The translations under genes and the position numbers were made by a program. Source: Sambucus nigra (lineage: Eukaryota; Streptophyta; Magnoliopsida; Dipsacales; Adoxaceae). Taken from it: 64,000 nt of DNA. Positions 1-12,629 of the stretch are shown here, one piece after another. Each line of letters opens with the position of its first letter. Positions within the stretch are counted from its first letter, which is position 1. Where the stretch lies: contig OX422215.1 in assembly GCA_949130495.1 (NCBI GenBank), positions 73,423,244 to 73,487,243 of the forward strand, in the 5' to 3' direction. The notes beneath the pieces are model-generated. The model was not told the origin of the DNA. It saw only the letters and a list, made by a program, of their open reading frames with translations, and made no database searches.

Positions 1-1476
1 TTATGGAAATGGATGGGTGAAATTGAGGCTTGGGGGACTAATATGACAAAATGGAAGTGGTAGAGTGGATTAGCATCCTTAGAGAAGGACGATAATCCAT
101 ATATTCATGTACAATCAGAGTAGCACGTCTAAACTTGGTAGGAAGGCAGTGGGAAATCTTTTAGAAAGGGGACAAATATTTAACTATTATGGACAATTTG
201 GAACGGAATTTTACCCAACCGAATGGTGAGACGGACTTGCGCATAAATAGAATGACGATGTCAATAAAGTATATAAAGTCCAGAAGTGCACGGGTCAAAA
301 CTTTTGGTATATGCTGAGGGAAGAAGAGGATTATTAAGTATCATTTAATGGGAAGAATTATAAGTGAAAGTCGGTGTTGAAAGGGGCATAGTAAGTAGTA
401 AATTGGTTGAAGCAAGAGTATTCAACCAAAAAAATTTGTATCAAGCCGACGATTTCAGTAGTGGAAGAGTCCCGTTGGTAAATTTCTTTGATGGGTTTCC
501 AACCTAAAGATAAGTGACGAGTTCCTTCGAATGTGTGGAACGGGTTTCCTAGAAAGAAAGTAATTGTTATATCATTGAGTGATTCATACTATTAGTTAGT
601 GATCGTGCCGGTACGTGGTCCTGCCCATTATTATTCTGGACTAGGATGAGATCCTTGAAACCCACCTTCAATATGGGGTATCAGGAAGTAGTGAGGATAA
701 AGTTTCATTTTGAGAAGGTTGTATCACCTATAACCTGAGGAGTAGGCGCAAGGTGATTGATGACTAGTGGAGCTGTATGAAATTAATTTTGTACTCATTG
801 CGATCATTGCATTTCCACAACGGGTATAGCTAGTAAGTAAAGTACAATATGGTAAAGGGGAGAGGATATTACCTAATAGTAGAGTTGTGTGAAAGCACCC
901 GTACCTATTTATAATGGACAAGGTACTTACATATGTTTTATGTAGATAAACCTTACTATCCCTCCTTTGGATGCTTAGAGGCGAGCGGATTATCAGAGTT
1001 TTTGGATCAGTCATAAATTAGAGTCTGATGACTATAATGTGATAACCACCAACGTCTTCAGTGGCTTTTCCTTATGTAAAAGTCACACTGCTGGGAACAG
1101 AGATTCAAAAAATGGACAAGTGTACTCAGATGTTATATGGTTTCTCCCAGGATGGGAGTTTTGTGTTTAGATAAACACGGGAGTTGATACGAAGTGAGGT
1201 GAAAACTCCTAATAATATTGGGATAATGCGGCCAATGATATATAGGTTATTCTTATTTGAATGTTGTTTAGTAAGAGCACGACGTGAGGTGAATGTATTG
1301 AGTGACCCTATAACTGATAAAGTGTCGAGAGTATTCAACAAGTTTGTTGTGAAGCGGGGGCTGTAGTTGAGCCTCACTTTGAATTTTATTTTGAGTACTA
1401 GAGTATACCTAACTTTTTCAGGTATGCCTTACTTTTCCAAATTTTGGGACGAAATTCCGTTATTAGGGTGGAAGTA
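1..1476 (+). pseudogene. Gypsy B: decayed 3' internal region
   Basis: No long open frame survives. The last ~70 bases match, in order, the 3' end of the Gypsy A pol region: both have a short peptide of the form GM-x2-FS-x-F-x-DEI-x-L, then a purine-rich tract (TTAGGGTGGAAGTA at 1462-1475), then an LTR beginning TGTAATACCCCG. In Gypsy A that peptide is the tail of the chromodomain-bearing integrase. I therefore infer the 3' internal end of a + strand chromovirus whose body lies left of the window. Upstream of about 1380 I cannot align anything to pol with confidence; the short frames on both strands look like chance. Confidence 0.55.
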
Positions 1477-4444
1477 TGTAATACCCCGTATTTTTATGAC
1501 TTTTAATTATGAGATTAATTGAATGAAATTGCTTTTAATTATGGGATTAATTAAATTAATTTGGAATAATTAATTGGAAATTAATTTGGATTTAAATAAC
1601 TAGCGAGACGAGAGTTAGTATTTTATTATGATGATAATATTAAATATTAGTGAATGATTATGGTAATATGTGATTATTAAATTTATTAAAATTATCGTGA
1701 GTTAAAAGTACAGCAGTTTCGGTTATTAGGTTGGGATCTGCATGTCAGGACCCAATTAACTGGATTTAAAAGAAATTTATTTTTATGTCATAGGTATGAT
1801 CATTTTGAGCACGTCAACATGTTCGGAAGGGTCGATATAGTCAGAAAACACTAGTCGGGGATTTAGTTTGGGTCCCGGGGCATTTTAGGCCTAACCGGCA
1901 ACTCGGGAGGATATTTTGGTCATTTTGACTTTTGAGGAATAGTAATCCATGAATTTTAGACCAATTTTATCAACCAACACTTGAGTCCCTTAGGGTTTCA
2001 TAACCAAAAATCATAAACGGCAGTTAGAGAGGAAGAGAAGAAAGCTCCCAAAGAAGAAACCACCCTAGAGGCTTTTGCACCACAGTCACCACCACTGGAT
2101 AGATCGAAAAGAGAGGATCATTCCTATACCGTCTGCTTCAAAGGATCAGAATCTTTATTTTCCAGGCAATTGATTTATCTTGCAAAGATTTATGGCATAT
2201 GTTCTACATGATAAATTATATTTGAAGACAAATTATGAATAATTGTGATAATGTGAAATTGGAGACTAAATCAAGAACTTGAGTAGGCATTCATGTAGTG
2301 GACCTTTTGGAATCGTTAAGTGAATGAATTATAAACTAAGAGTTAGGAAATCACGAAATTTAATTGATGTTTTTAATGATTTTTTAAGAGATGATGAAAA
2401 ACAAGGGTTATAGCATTATTAATGACTTTTAATCCAAGAAATCGATAATCTGTGATGTTTTGATGAATCTAGAACGTTAATACTGGTGTAATAATGTTGG
2501 TTTCATAACTAGTATACTCATTTGGGAGTTTGGGATGTTATAATATGATTTGGAGGTGTAAAAATGGTAGAATCCCGTAATTGATAAGTAATTCTGGGCA
2601 GATAACTACTTGATCGATCGATCGATCCAAGCATGTCTTAGATCGACCATCGATCGATCGACCCCTCTAGAAAAAGTGAAGTATTTTCCTTTAAATAATT
2701 GAATAACTTCCAACCTTTAGAACTCTTTAGTGATGATTGGTTGAGCATATTGGTACTTAGGGAAGACCAGTAGGATGGTATTTGAAGCCCGAAAAATTAT
2801 TAGATTTAATTGAGGTTAAGTCGTAGATTCACGAATACCCGACTACTGAGGTACGATTGTAAGTTGTGAGAAACTGAATATATTTTGCTCCAATTAGAAT
2901 TTGAGGTTAAAGACAAAAAGGGGGAAACTTTAAATACTGAGATAACCTTAGATATTAGTTGGGGACTTAGTAACCTTTTGGGATAGAGTATGTATTCGGA
3001 GATATACATCGAGAATTATCGTGTTAAAATCTATTGTATAGAATAAATGGGACAATATTATTATATGTGTGGGACATTCGATATGGGGATGGAATATACC
3101 AATACTAAAATGATGATTACCTAAGTTGTGTGAATACTTATTATATGGATGATTATGTGTATGACATACCTACCATACTTGCTATCACGGGAGGTTGATT
3201 TTCGGGAAAGGACCGTCTCATCTTTGTGTGCCTTCGGGGGAGATTTAGACTGGGACCTTAAGGACATAGGACTGTGAATGACTTATTTTTGAGTTGATAA
3301 GTCAGCTGACTATGGGAACATAGGTATGTGCGTGACCCATGGGTATGTGAACTATGTTCGCCTCCACTATGTGTGATTTGTATTGAAACAATTCCTGAGT
3401 GATTCAGAACATGTGATCCTTATGTACGAGATGTATCGGGATTCGATAGCAAAGTATGCGTGCACCACAGCTTAGCCTAGGGGTTCCATATATGTATATA
3501 TGTAAAGGGTGACTTATATATGTACTTGTGACTGATTCATCGCTACTTAATAAGATGCGAATAATTAAGGAATTTAATGGAGTTACGAACAACATCGACT
3601 TGACTAATACTTGAGCTAAGTACTCTGATTATTGAATGTGTCAGTTATGAATAAATTCTACGGTTGGCATCTAAAGTAAGTACCGTCTAGATGGGGGTAG
3701 AATAGACTTGTCAGGTAGTGGTGAAACTAAGTGGAATTTCAAGGATGCGTTAAGCGTGCACAATAGTTGAGGGGTGAGGATATCAAGTGAGGGCACGTGA
3801 CTAACATTTTTAATATATGTGTTGTTTACTATTGTAATTTTAACACTTGCAGTTTTAAAATATTTTCACCTCAGTCTCTAACCCGTTTTCCTCCAAATCT
3901 ATTTTGTTTGTAAAAACCTTTTCCGTGCCCAGCCACAAGGAAGCCAAGCATTGAAGTTTCATTCTGAAAACGTGATGTAGCTGCTGTGGAAGCTACAGGA
4001 TCTCGATACTAGACGCCTCCACATTTATCTTTGATTCCTTCAGTGTTATTCATATCATCCAGGGCATGTTGCCCATTCTTATTTAGAGGTTGTAGTTACA
4101 GACTTTCATTATTTCAGATATTGGTTTATTTATTCACACTCTTGTATTTGGACTTTATTTACTATTGTATTATTATTATTGGAGTGTTTACTCCAGACTC
4201 AGTTTATTTCATTTAGTTGGTTATTCATATGAGATTGTTTATGCAATAGATGGTTAATGATTTAATTACTTTGGTTATTTTTTAACTTAATTAATAAAAC
4301 TTGACATCTCTCTTTTTAAATATTAAGTGGATAGTAATTAAATTATTATTTTCGACAGTGATGCTAAGACTGAACCAACTTCATATTCTGTATTAATTTA
4401 ATAAAGGAGTAGTTACCCGGTATTTAATTAGACGGGGTGTTACA
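1477..4444 (+). repeat. Gypsy B long terminal repeat (~2.97 kb)
   Basis: The repeat starts TGTAATACCCCG right after a purine tract and ends GGGTGTTACA, the TG...CA ends expected of an LTR. It shares scattered homology with the Gypsy A LTR: the AT-rich start, a GGTTTGGGTC-type stretch about 380-400 bases in, and a purine-rich GAGAGGAAGAGAAG leader about 550 bases in. As the 3' LTR of a + strand element it abuts copia RT sequence at 4445, so the element jumped into Copia-1. The predicted 5-base duplication on this side would be ACTTC (4445-4449); its partner lies outside the window. No gene is seen inside. Confidence 0.8.
2612..2661. repeat. TCGA-core palindrome cluster in Gypsy B LTR
   Basis: Two runs of the self-complementary GATC/TCGA repeat (2612-2627 and 2649-2661) plus one half unit (2641-2646), about 1.14 kb into the LTR. 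They correspond in position to different palindromes in the Gypsy A and Gypsy C LTRs. Role unknown. Confidence 0.8.
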
Positions 4445-5050
4445 ACTTCCTACTGTTGACGCATAAGGAATCTTTTGCATATCCCGAATCTCAAAATCAT
4501 TCTTGGGACATTGGCTGTGACTAATTTTATCTCCTTTATACACATGGGTGCCACCTAGCTTACAAGCATGCATACCAAACCTTTTAAGAAATTTCTCGAT
4601 ATAGATCTTTTGTGATAAACCAAGTGTTGCTCTAGAACGATCTCGGTGTATCAACATACCCAACACAAAAGAATCATTACCAAGATCTTTCATCTCAAAT
4701 TTCTTTGAAAGAAACCACTTATTTTCGTGGAACATACCTATATCGTTTGTGGCAAGCAGGATGCCATCAACATATAAAATTAAGTAAATATTCTTACTCC
4801 CACTGAACTTGTGTTATATATAATCATCAACCAGATTAATCTCAAAACCAGACGAGATGATAACTTGATGAAACTTCTAATACCATTCACGAGAAGCTTG
4901 TTTAAGCCCATAGATGGATTTCTTTAACTTGCAAGACATCCTCTTTGCATACCCCGACCCAACATTCTCTGGTTGCACCATATAGATTATTTCATCAATG
5001 TCACAATTGAGAAACGCAGTCTTAACATCCATTTGATGAAGCTCAAGACT
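4445..5050 (-). pseudogene. Copia-1 reverse transcriptase fragment
   Basis: Reading on the - strand gives the Ty1/copia RT core: LELHQMDVKTAFLN, then KKSIYGLKQASREWY, then ILYVDGILLA (the active-site YVDD has become YVDG), then a tail ending IPYASTVGS. Stops interrupt it. Gypsy B cuts it at 4444 and a Gypsy A stub cuts it at about 5050. The N-terminal RT part of what is probably the same copy lies at 27949-28160 on the far side of Gypsy A, with about 75 codons missing between the two pieces. The closest relative in the window is Copia-4, judged by shared peptides. Confidence 0.85.
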
Positions 5051-5076
5051 CTAGAACTTGATGCTCTGATACCACC
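5051..5076 (-). other. Orphan chromovirus PBS stub left of Gypsy A LTR
   Basis: On the - strand the LTR at 5077-8105 is followed by GG and TGGTATCAGAGC (5074-5063), a primer-binding site for initiator tRNA-Met, then about a dozen more leader bases. The same order follows the true 5' LTR at 12816. So this 3' LTR carries a PBS and leader on its outer side, where flanking DNA is expected. The leader then runs into copia RT near an AGTCTT microhomology. Confidence 0.8.
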
Positions 5077-8000
5077 TGTAACACCCCACCCAATTAAAAC
5101 AGAATTTATAGTTTGTTCATTTTTAGCATCACTGTCGAAAAATATTTTCTATCACCTAATATCTAATTAAGTAGGTGTTAAAAACCATTCAAATTTTTAA
5201 TATAAATAAAATTTCCATTTTTAAAACGAAAACCATTTAACACAATCCATTCACACAATAAATAACAACTGAGCAATATCAAAACTGAATTAAACGTAAC
5301 TGGAATAAACTCTCCAGCTTAAATATCTCAATAAAATAATCCCATCAAAATTAAATGTAACAAATCCAACATAAGAACTTAATATGTCAATGATAGGAAA
5401 GAAATAACTAGAATCCTCTTGGGCGACATGCCCTAACTGAAAGATCAACTACATAGTATGAATCAATGAATATGAAAACGTCTTAACAAAGTCCAAGACT
5501 CCATAGCATCCATAGCTTGTCAAAAATATCAATCCTCTATGGATGGCATCCCTGCGCCTGGACACCTGATATAGGATATACAAGAGAGAAGATAATATGC
5601 AAAAAAACAAGACAGAGCCCGATTGTAAAAACAGTTTATAAAACAGCATGAGAATAAATGCTATATTCAACAATTATTATATACAAGTTAGATTATCAGA
5701 CTCTCTCTTGAGATCCTCACCTCTCATATAGAGTGCACACCTAACGTAACGTTAAATCTTATTAGTTACTATTCCCATGCTAACTAGCACATATCAGTGC
5801 CAACTAACCCTAGCCCATATCCTTCCCACGTATTTCTCTCGCAATACAGGTAATACATATATATCCAATTTCTCTATAATTAAGTATTAACCTACTTAAT
5901 TCTTTTCGAATTTTATTATCTTTCATGTCTACTTAATTCACAGAATAGATAATATCACAAGTATATATACACATTCACTCTATTATATATATACTAAACT
6001 TCACCCCGAGGCTCAGTTGTGGTGCATGTGTACTCTGCTATCATGTCCCAGTATATCTAGTCACTGTATAAAGGACCATAGGTTCGGTATATCCCAAGAA
6101 CCATAATTAACAAATCATAAATAGTGGAGGCGAACATAGTCCTAAGACTTTGGGCTACGCACATACCTACACACCCAAAAGACCGTTCAATACCATTGTT
6201 CTCACATATGGCAATCCAACCTAAGTTCAATGTTCTGAGGCAACAAGTCAAAGATCCCCCTTAAGGATCATCACGATATGATAGTCCTCTACGCGTAAAC
6301 CACCCGTCGATAGCAAGTAGGCTATGTATGTCATACACATAAATTAAACAAGTAATAGGTATACACATAAACCTATATAAAATTATGTAAGCACTCGACC
6401 AATATCATATTAGGATTTATTCCTACCCCAAGTACCCGTCGTATTTATCAATACCACCCGTACTTGTTAATCATGATTATCATCGTATATTTATTTTGTA
6501 GTTATCACTCACATAGTCCCAAGTACCCGTATATATATCACCAATATTAACTTGTACTTGACTATGATGATTATTTATCTCTTAATCGTATTATTAGTAT
6601 GTAGATATGTCTCACATAGTTTTATTCCTAAATTTCATATAATTTTTCGACATTAACCCAAGTCCCTCACTCCTTGTTAATGTACCAAAATTATTCAGAA
6701 AATACTGTGGGCTAAAAATACAATTCTCCAAACTGTTTTGGGATAAAACAAAATTTTTTGGAATCTCGTCAGAAACCCAGAAATCTCGTTCGAATGACAG
6801 TATGTCCCGTTCGAATGAGAACAGCGTCATTCCAGTTCATTTCGTCTTCAACCTCAGTTTTCTGCGTTTTTCTTCAAGTTCTTACACCCAAACCCTTCTA
6901 TATTATATTCTACCCAAAACCCAGAATTGTTAACAGTGTTCTAACATGTTCAAGGGTGATTTTCACATAAGAATAACATTAAATTCATGTGTTCATAAGG
7001 GTATTATCATCAAACCCATTAAATCCTTAAAATTTTAATTTATCTAAATCCTTCATTTTTATACCTCTTAAAAACCCAGAATTTAGAATTATTATTTCAT
7101 AACTAATTCATCTACATGCAATACCTAACATTATTTTCATATCATCAATAAATAAATAAATCATCTACATGTAAAACCTATCCATTTTCATGTTCATAGT
7201 CTCTACATATATAAATCTCCAACTACATGAATTTTCCTATCCATTTAACTTGATTTATCAATCATTTTAATCCCAAATTCATAAGTTCATCAATCCAAAA
7301 AGAAATCATATTCTAACATCGATAATATAAGCACCAAAATAAAGCAATAATTACACTTGCCTTGTGTGTAGGTCTGAACCTATGGTGAATACAAGTTTTG
7401 TAACTTCCTCTTTCTTTTTACAGTGATTATCCGGTGGTGGTTGTCCCCTTAGTTTGCCCTAGATGACTCTTCCTTTCCAAGCAACTCTTCATCTTCTCAA
7501 GATAACCTTTCACTTTCTCTCTAAGGATTTTCACTCTCTCTCAAAAGACCTCACTCATCTTTAGATGAAATGAATCTTACGTATAATCTAAAACCACGTA
7601 TATAATAAGTCTCGAAGGTTAGCTAAAAGACCAAAAACGTAGGTATTATTCATCTCCCAAGCAAAATAACTAAAATGCCCATTCGGGGTGTATTTTCACC
7701 TTCCAATTAACCCGAGACCCAAACCAAATTACCGAGTAGACTTTTCTGCCTATTTCGACCCTTTCGGACTCAACGGCACACTCGAAATAATCATCCGAAT
7801 GACTTAAAAATAAATCTCATTTTATTTCCCAACTTCAGTCCCGACACGACTCATAAGCACGTACCGACTTAATTTCCATTATTGTCATATTTGTAGCTCT
7901 CGACAATAATTATTATTTTCGCATATTACTTTTATATCACTAAGTAATATTAAAATTCATATATTATTTTAATCTCTGGTAATATTAAATTCGGATTAAT

Positions 8001-8105
8001 CCCAATTAATTTTTCATAATTAATTCCAATTAATCCCCATTTATTTAGCCCATTAGCTTTTAATTAATGTCACATTAAAAGTCATTAAAATTACGGGGTA
8101 TTACA
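5077..8105 (-). repeat. Gypsy A 3' LTR (left copy)
   Basis: In transcript direction it starts TGTAATACCCCG and ends GGTGTTACA; length 3029. It matches the right copy at 12816-15812 plus 27732-27948 along its whole length. A possible TATA (TTATATACG, near 7593-7600 on the - strand) sits about 510 bases in and is followed by a GAGAGAGAGTGAAAATCC leader. Short frames inside, such as the one at 6612-6830, arise from the palindromes at 6784-6820 and are not genes. Confidence 0.9.
6784..6820. repeat. TTCGAA palindrome units in Gypsy A 3' LTR
   Basis: Two units of the TCTCGTTCGAACGAGA type, both slightly decayed, at 6784-6797 and 6805-6820. The sister LTR has three units at 14607-14664, one of them perfect. 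Confidence 0.8.
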
Positions 8106-8120
8106 TACTTCCCCCCTTAT
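8106..8120 (-). promoter_or_regulatory. Gypsy A polypurine tract
   Basis: Reads ATAAGGGGGGAAGTA on the - strand, directly before the 3' LTR start. In LTR elements this tract primes plus-strand synthesis, and its position fixes the LTR border. Confidence 0.85.
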
Positions 8121-9460
8121 AATGAAATTTCATCCCGAAATTCGGAAAATAAAAGCATACCTGGTAAAAATAACTCCGGGTATTTATCGCTCATCTCATC
8201 CTCGCGCTCCCAAGTAGACTCCTCAATATTATGGTGCTCCCACTGGACACGCACCAATGGAACTACTTTCGACCTCAACCGTCTCTTGCTATGGTCTAAG
8301 ATCGCTACCAATCTCTCCTCGTAAGAACTGTCTGGCTGCAAATCTATCTCCTCTAATACAATATGAGTGTGAGCCAACTCATCTGGGGGATATCGCCTCA
8401 GTGAAGAAATATGGAACAGATCATGTATCCTATGCAAGTGCTTTGACAACCCCAATCTATAAGCAACCTCTCCAACTCTCTCAATTATTGGAAATGGTCC
8501 CACAAATCTGGGCGCCAATTTCCCTTTCTTTCCAAATCTCATGATCCCCATCATAGGAGATACATGTAATAACACTTGGTCCCCCACACTGAATTCTCGG
8601 AAGAACCGCTTCGCATCGGCGTAGCTTTTCTGTCTCTCTTGGGCTACCCGAATACGACTCCGAATCATTTCAATCCAGGCATACGTGTCATGAATTACCT
8701 CTAGCTCAAGTAGCTTGTTTTCCCCCACCTCTAACCAACATGTAGGAGAACGACTAGGTCTATCATAAAGTGCCTCAAATGGAGCCATACCGACGGTGAA
8801 CTTATAGGATTTATTATACGCAAACTCTACTATTGGAAGCAACTGCTCCCAACCTCCCCCAAAGTCCAGGATACACATACGTAACATATCTTTTAATATC
8901 TAATTTATACGTTCTGTCTGCCCATCTGTCTGCGGGTGATAGGTCGTACTCAAACGCACCTCGGTACCCATGTCCTCGTGAAAACTCTCCTAAAATTGGG
9001 ATACAAAAATCTTGTCCCGATCTGACACAATATTAAGCGGTACCCCGTATAACCTCACTATCTCAGCTATAAAAATCTGGGCGTATTGTCCCGTAGAGTA
9101 ATCAGTCCGAACTGGAAAAAAGTGAGCTACCTTAGTCAATCGATCAACAATAACCCATATAGAATCGCGACCCCAATGAGAAGTAGGTAACCATGTGATG
9201 AAGTCCATAGAAATGCTCTCTCATTTCCACCTCGGGATCTCTAATGGCTGAAGAAATTCAGTTGGCTTATGATGATCCACTTTCACTAACTGACAAGTGG
9301 CACACTTAGAGACGAACTCAGCAATGTTTCTTTTCATCCCGCTCCACCAATACTGCCGTCGCATATCTTGGTACATCTTATCCCCACTGGGATATACCGT
9401 AAATATGGATCCGTGTGACTCTGTCGTCACCTCATGTCGCAAATCCTCACCTTATGGAAC
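8117..9460 (-). pseudogene. Gypsy A integrase with chromodomain-like tail
   Basis: The H2C2-type zinc region (YWWSGMKRNIAEFVSKC-x2-C) lies near 9221-9380. The catalytic core follows, with MDFITWLP at 9190-9208, IVSDRDKIF near 9000, and the final Glu in HPQTDGQTERIN near 8900. Next is the GPF module (FVGPFPIIERVGEVAYRL). The last ~60 residues, to 8117, include VRVQWEHHNIEESTWERE, which looks like a chromovirus group II chromodomain, known in the family to steer integration to chromatin. Stops at about 9210 and 8887 break the frame. The segment ends 12 bases before the LTR. Confidence 0.85.
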
Positions 9461-9925
9461 AATCAATCTATCGTAGAAGCGCAAGCCCCCATCTGAACTC
9501 ACAGAGTAAGACTTTGCTCCCCCGGATAACATTTGTCGAATTTTCTCCTGAAAAAATGGATCTGTTGCCTGAGCCAGAACTACCCTTGTCACAATCTGAG
9601 GTGTAATAGTCATGACTGACATAAATGATCGGGCAACTGCATCTTGATGTCCTAGTTCCTTCCATTTTGCCTTCAACATCGCGGCCAACTCACCTACCGT
9701 CCTTCAGTTAAACGCGTCTACTATTACGTCAGCCTTCCCCGGGTGATACTGTATCTCAAACTGATAATCCTTCATGAATTCAAGCCACCTGAGCTGACGC
9801 ATGTTCAACTCCCGCTGAGTGAACAAATATTGAAGTGACTTATGATCCGTGAATAGGAGAAATCTCTCCCCCAATAAATAATATCTCCATATTCGAAGAG
9901 CAAACATGACTGGTGTAAGCTCCAA
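9461..9925 (-). pseudogene. Gypsy A RNase H
   Basis: This is the C-terminal half of a gypsy RNase H and its linker to integrase. [27 protein letters not shown] contains the TDHKSL motif, and [15 protein letters not shown] and the HPGKAD stretch follow. A frame change near 9690 separates this from the integrase linker (MAAMLKAKWKELGHQDA...). The RNase H degrades the RNA strand during reverse transcription. The copy is defective. Confidence 0.85.
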
Positions 9926-9926
9926 G

Positions 9927-10992
9927 TCATGGGTGGGTAATTCTTCTCATGAGACTTAATCTTTTCCATAGGCATAAGCTATAGCCTTCTTTTCTAAGAC
10001 CCTGTAATGATGCATCAATATAAACCAAAAACTCCACTCTTGACTTGGGTAGTTCTAGCACGGGTGCTAAATTAAACTTATCTTTCACCTCATCCAATGC
10101 CAACTGACATGCATCATCCCAAACAAATGGTACGCCCTTACGATTTAGATTTGTCCTCAGACCTGCAATCTTTGAGAAACCTCGGATAAAATGTCTGTAA
10201 TAACCGGCCAATCCTAAGAAACTGTGCACCTCTGTCGGTGTCATGGGTTGTCCCCACTCTCTCACCGCTGATACCGTGCTAGGATCCACCGATACTCCCA
10301 TTTTAGACACAATATGCCCAAGAAACTGAACTTCCTGAAGCCAAAACCCACACTTCTCATATTTCGCATACAGCTGATGCTCATGTAGTGTTTGTAGGGC
10401 CTACCGTAAATGCTCGGCATGCTCCTCCTCAGTCTGAGAATGAATCGGGATGTCATCAATGAAAATAATCACAAACGGGTCTAAGAACTCTATGAACACC
10501 CTATTCATCAAGTCTATGAATACTCCCTATGCATTAGTCATCCCAAACGGCATAACTCGAAACTCATACGATCTATATCTTGTCCAGAAGGCAGTCTTTG
10601 AAACATCCTGATACGCAGCTGATGATAACCAGGCCTTAAGTCTATCTTCAAGAAGTGAGCTGCTCCTCTCAGCTGATCAAATAAGTCATCGATTCTAGGT
10701 AACGGATACTTATTCCGTATCGTGACTTTATTAAGCTCTCAATAATCCACGCACAACCGTAAAGAACCGTCTCGCTTATTTATAAACAACACTGGGGCTC
10801 CCCAAGGAGACGTACTCCTACGGATAAAACCTTGCCCCAAAAGTTATTATATTTGGTGCCTAAGCTCCTCATCTCTGCTGGAGCCATACGGTAAGGCACA
10901 CGAGCAATAGGCCGAGTGCCTGACGTTAAATAAATCACAAACTCAATCTCTCTGCTAGGAGGTAATCCCAGTATCTCTTGGAATACATCCAC
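9927..10992 (-). pseudogene. Gypsy A reverse transcriptase
   Basis: The N-terminal part (10780-10992) carries [19 protein letters not shown]. The middle carries the active-site motif FIDDI at about 10455-10470, still readable. The thumb ([16 protein letters not shown], near 10300-10350) leads into [21 protein letters not shown]. Several frameshifts and stops split the domain into at least three frames. It lies between protease and RNase H, the usual gypsy order. Confidence 0.87.
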
Positions 10993-11017
10993 AAACTCAC
11001 AAACTATCGGTATCGAA

Positions 11018-11540
11018 TCAAGGCATATTACTTATATAATACAAATGAGTAGACGACCCTCCCTCAGAACGAGGCATCACCACTAGGAACATCTCATTTC
11101 TCGAAATAGCAAAAATAATACACCGGCTATAACAGTCAATCATGGCCCTATATGCAATAAGATAATCCATGTCGATAATCATATCATAATCGAACATGTC
11201 CAAAACAATTGAATCCCCTAATAAAATCAGACTCCCAATCTCTATACTCACTCTACGACATATAAAGAAAATAGGCGACCCACTACCCATAGATGAGTCT
11301 ACATAAGTAACAGTGTTATCTGCCATATCTAATAGCCCTGTGGACCGTGCAAATATAGTGTCTAAAAATGAATGTGAGGCCCCCGTGTAAAATTGAATGC
11401 TCCCCATAGCCCCATAGATAGAAAATATACCCTTAATCACGGGAGGTGGTTGCTGAAGCGTTGCCTGATGGACGTTATATGCACGCTCATATTGTCCCTG
11501 TTGTGCTAGAACTGCTGGAATGATAGGTAATGCTGGCACC
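11018..11540 (-). pseudogene. Gypsy A aspartic protease
   Basis: The segment GSIQFYTGASHSFLD is the retropepsin active site, except that the catalytic Asp of D-T-G is Tyr here (Y-T-G near 11390). The downstream FDYDMIIDMDYL matches the usual GMDWL-type flap region of chromoviruses. The frame is open for 173 residues, so the substitution may be one of the first inactivating changes in this part. It would cut the polyprotein if active; I infer that it is dead. Confidence 0.8.
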
Positions 11541-12629
11541 TGAGTTGGTGCTGGGAGAGCAGCTGGTGGAAATACTGGCCTCGGTGGCTCCTAGTGAGCT
11601 CCCTGCTGAGGAAATTTGCCCTTATCAGGACAATCTTGTCTCTTATGACCAGTCTTGCCACACACAAAACATCTGCCAGTAAACTTTCCCCCATTTTGTC
11701 CCTACTCTCCCCGGTCTTGCTGGTCGTTACCACCTCTCCCTTGGCCCTGCTGTCCCTGCCTATTACCCCCTTTCCCAAAACGATAACCTTCGAATCGTAA
11801 AAGTTTAGCATAGTCTCCTGATTGGGAACCTGCTCTTCTTGGCGCTGCTGACTCTCACATGGCTGTGTCCCGCTCGAAGAGCCTTCACCAATCTTGCCCT
11901 ATTAGCTCGAGTCAATCCCTCGCTTTAGCATGTAAGAGATTATCCTGGAAGTGAAGCATCGCAACATTAAGAAAATCTGTGTAAGTATGCAATGAAAGAT
12001 TGCCCAATAAGTGCTGGTGAATCTTCCAATTCAGGCCATCTGTGGACATGTGAATTCTCTTTTCTTTAGTAGGCACCTCTCCTGGCACCAAATTAGTCAG
12101 TCAAGTAAATTCCTCCTCATATTCTGCCAATATTCTCCCTTTCTGGGTTAGTTCGAATAATTTTCGCCTCATCTCAGTCTGAACAGCGGAGGGAAAATAT
12201 TTACAGTCAAACTGCACCCAGAAGTCCTGGATAGTAATAGTATCTCTCTCCTCGGCGGTGGAAATATATTCCCACCCCTGTAGAGTTACCCCGACTAGCT
12301 TAAATGTAGCTAGTATCTGACGTTGAACCTTCGTACATTCAAACATTCTCAAGTGCCTCTGGATGTCCTTCTTCCATTGGCTAGCAGTCACGACAACAGA
12401 ATCTCCCTGAAACTCGGGTGGATACGCCTTCTGAAAAGCATCCCTAACACATTACCAAGCAATAGGAAACACATGCCCTGGTGTGGGTGGCACAGCTTGT
12501 GCATGTGCTAGTGCCTATTGAACAATGGAAAAAGCTACATTGATTGCCTCAGCAACAATGGCAGTAACCTATGTAGCATTCATTGTACCTTGAGCTAGGG
12601 GCAGGCACGGGTGCACGTCGAGGAGGCAT
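11541..12629 (-). pseudogene. Gypsy A gag
   Basis: The likely start is the ATG at 12629-12627 (MPPRRAPVP), 173 bases after the PBS. A gag core lies at 12101-12391 (QWKKDIQRHLRMFECTKVQ...FWVQFDCKYFP...LTQKGRILAEYEEEF). A CCHC zinc knuckle, CFVCGKTGHKRQDC, is near 11635-11680 and binds element RNA in this family. At least three stops or frameshifts lie between the start and the knuckle. Confidence 0.8.

Noticed and set aside
1126..1377. Overlapping frames on both strands in the Gypsy B internal remnant
   Set aside because: Short, mutually overlapping, no family motifs; expected by chance in decayed sequence.
6612..6830. 72-codon - strand frame with repeated FSFERD-like peptide
   Set aside because: It is the translation of the TTCGAA palindromes inside the Gypsy A LTR. 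It has no start context and the other LTR copy does not keep the frame.
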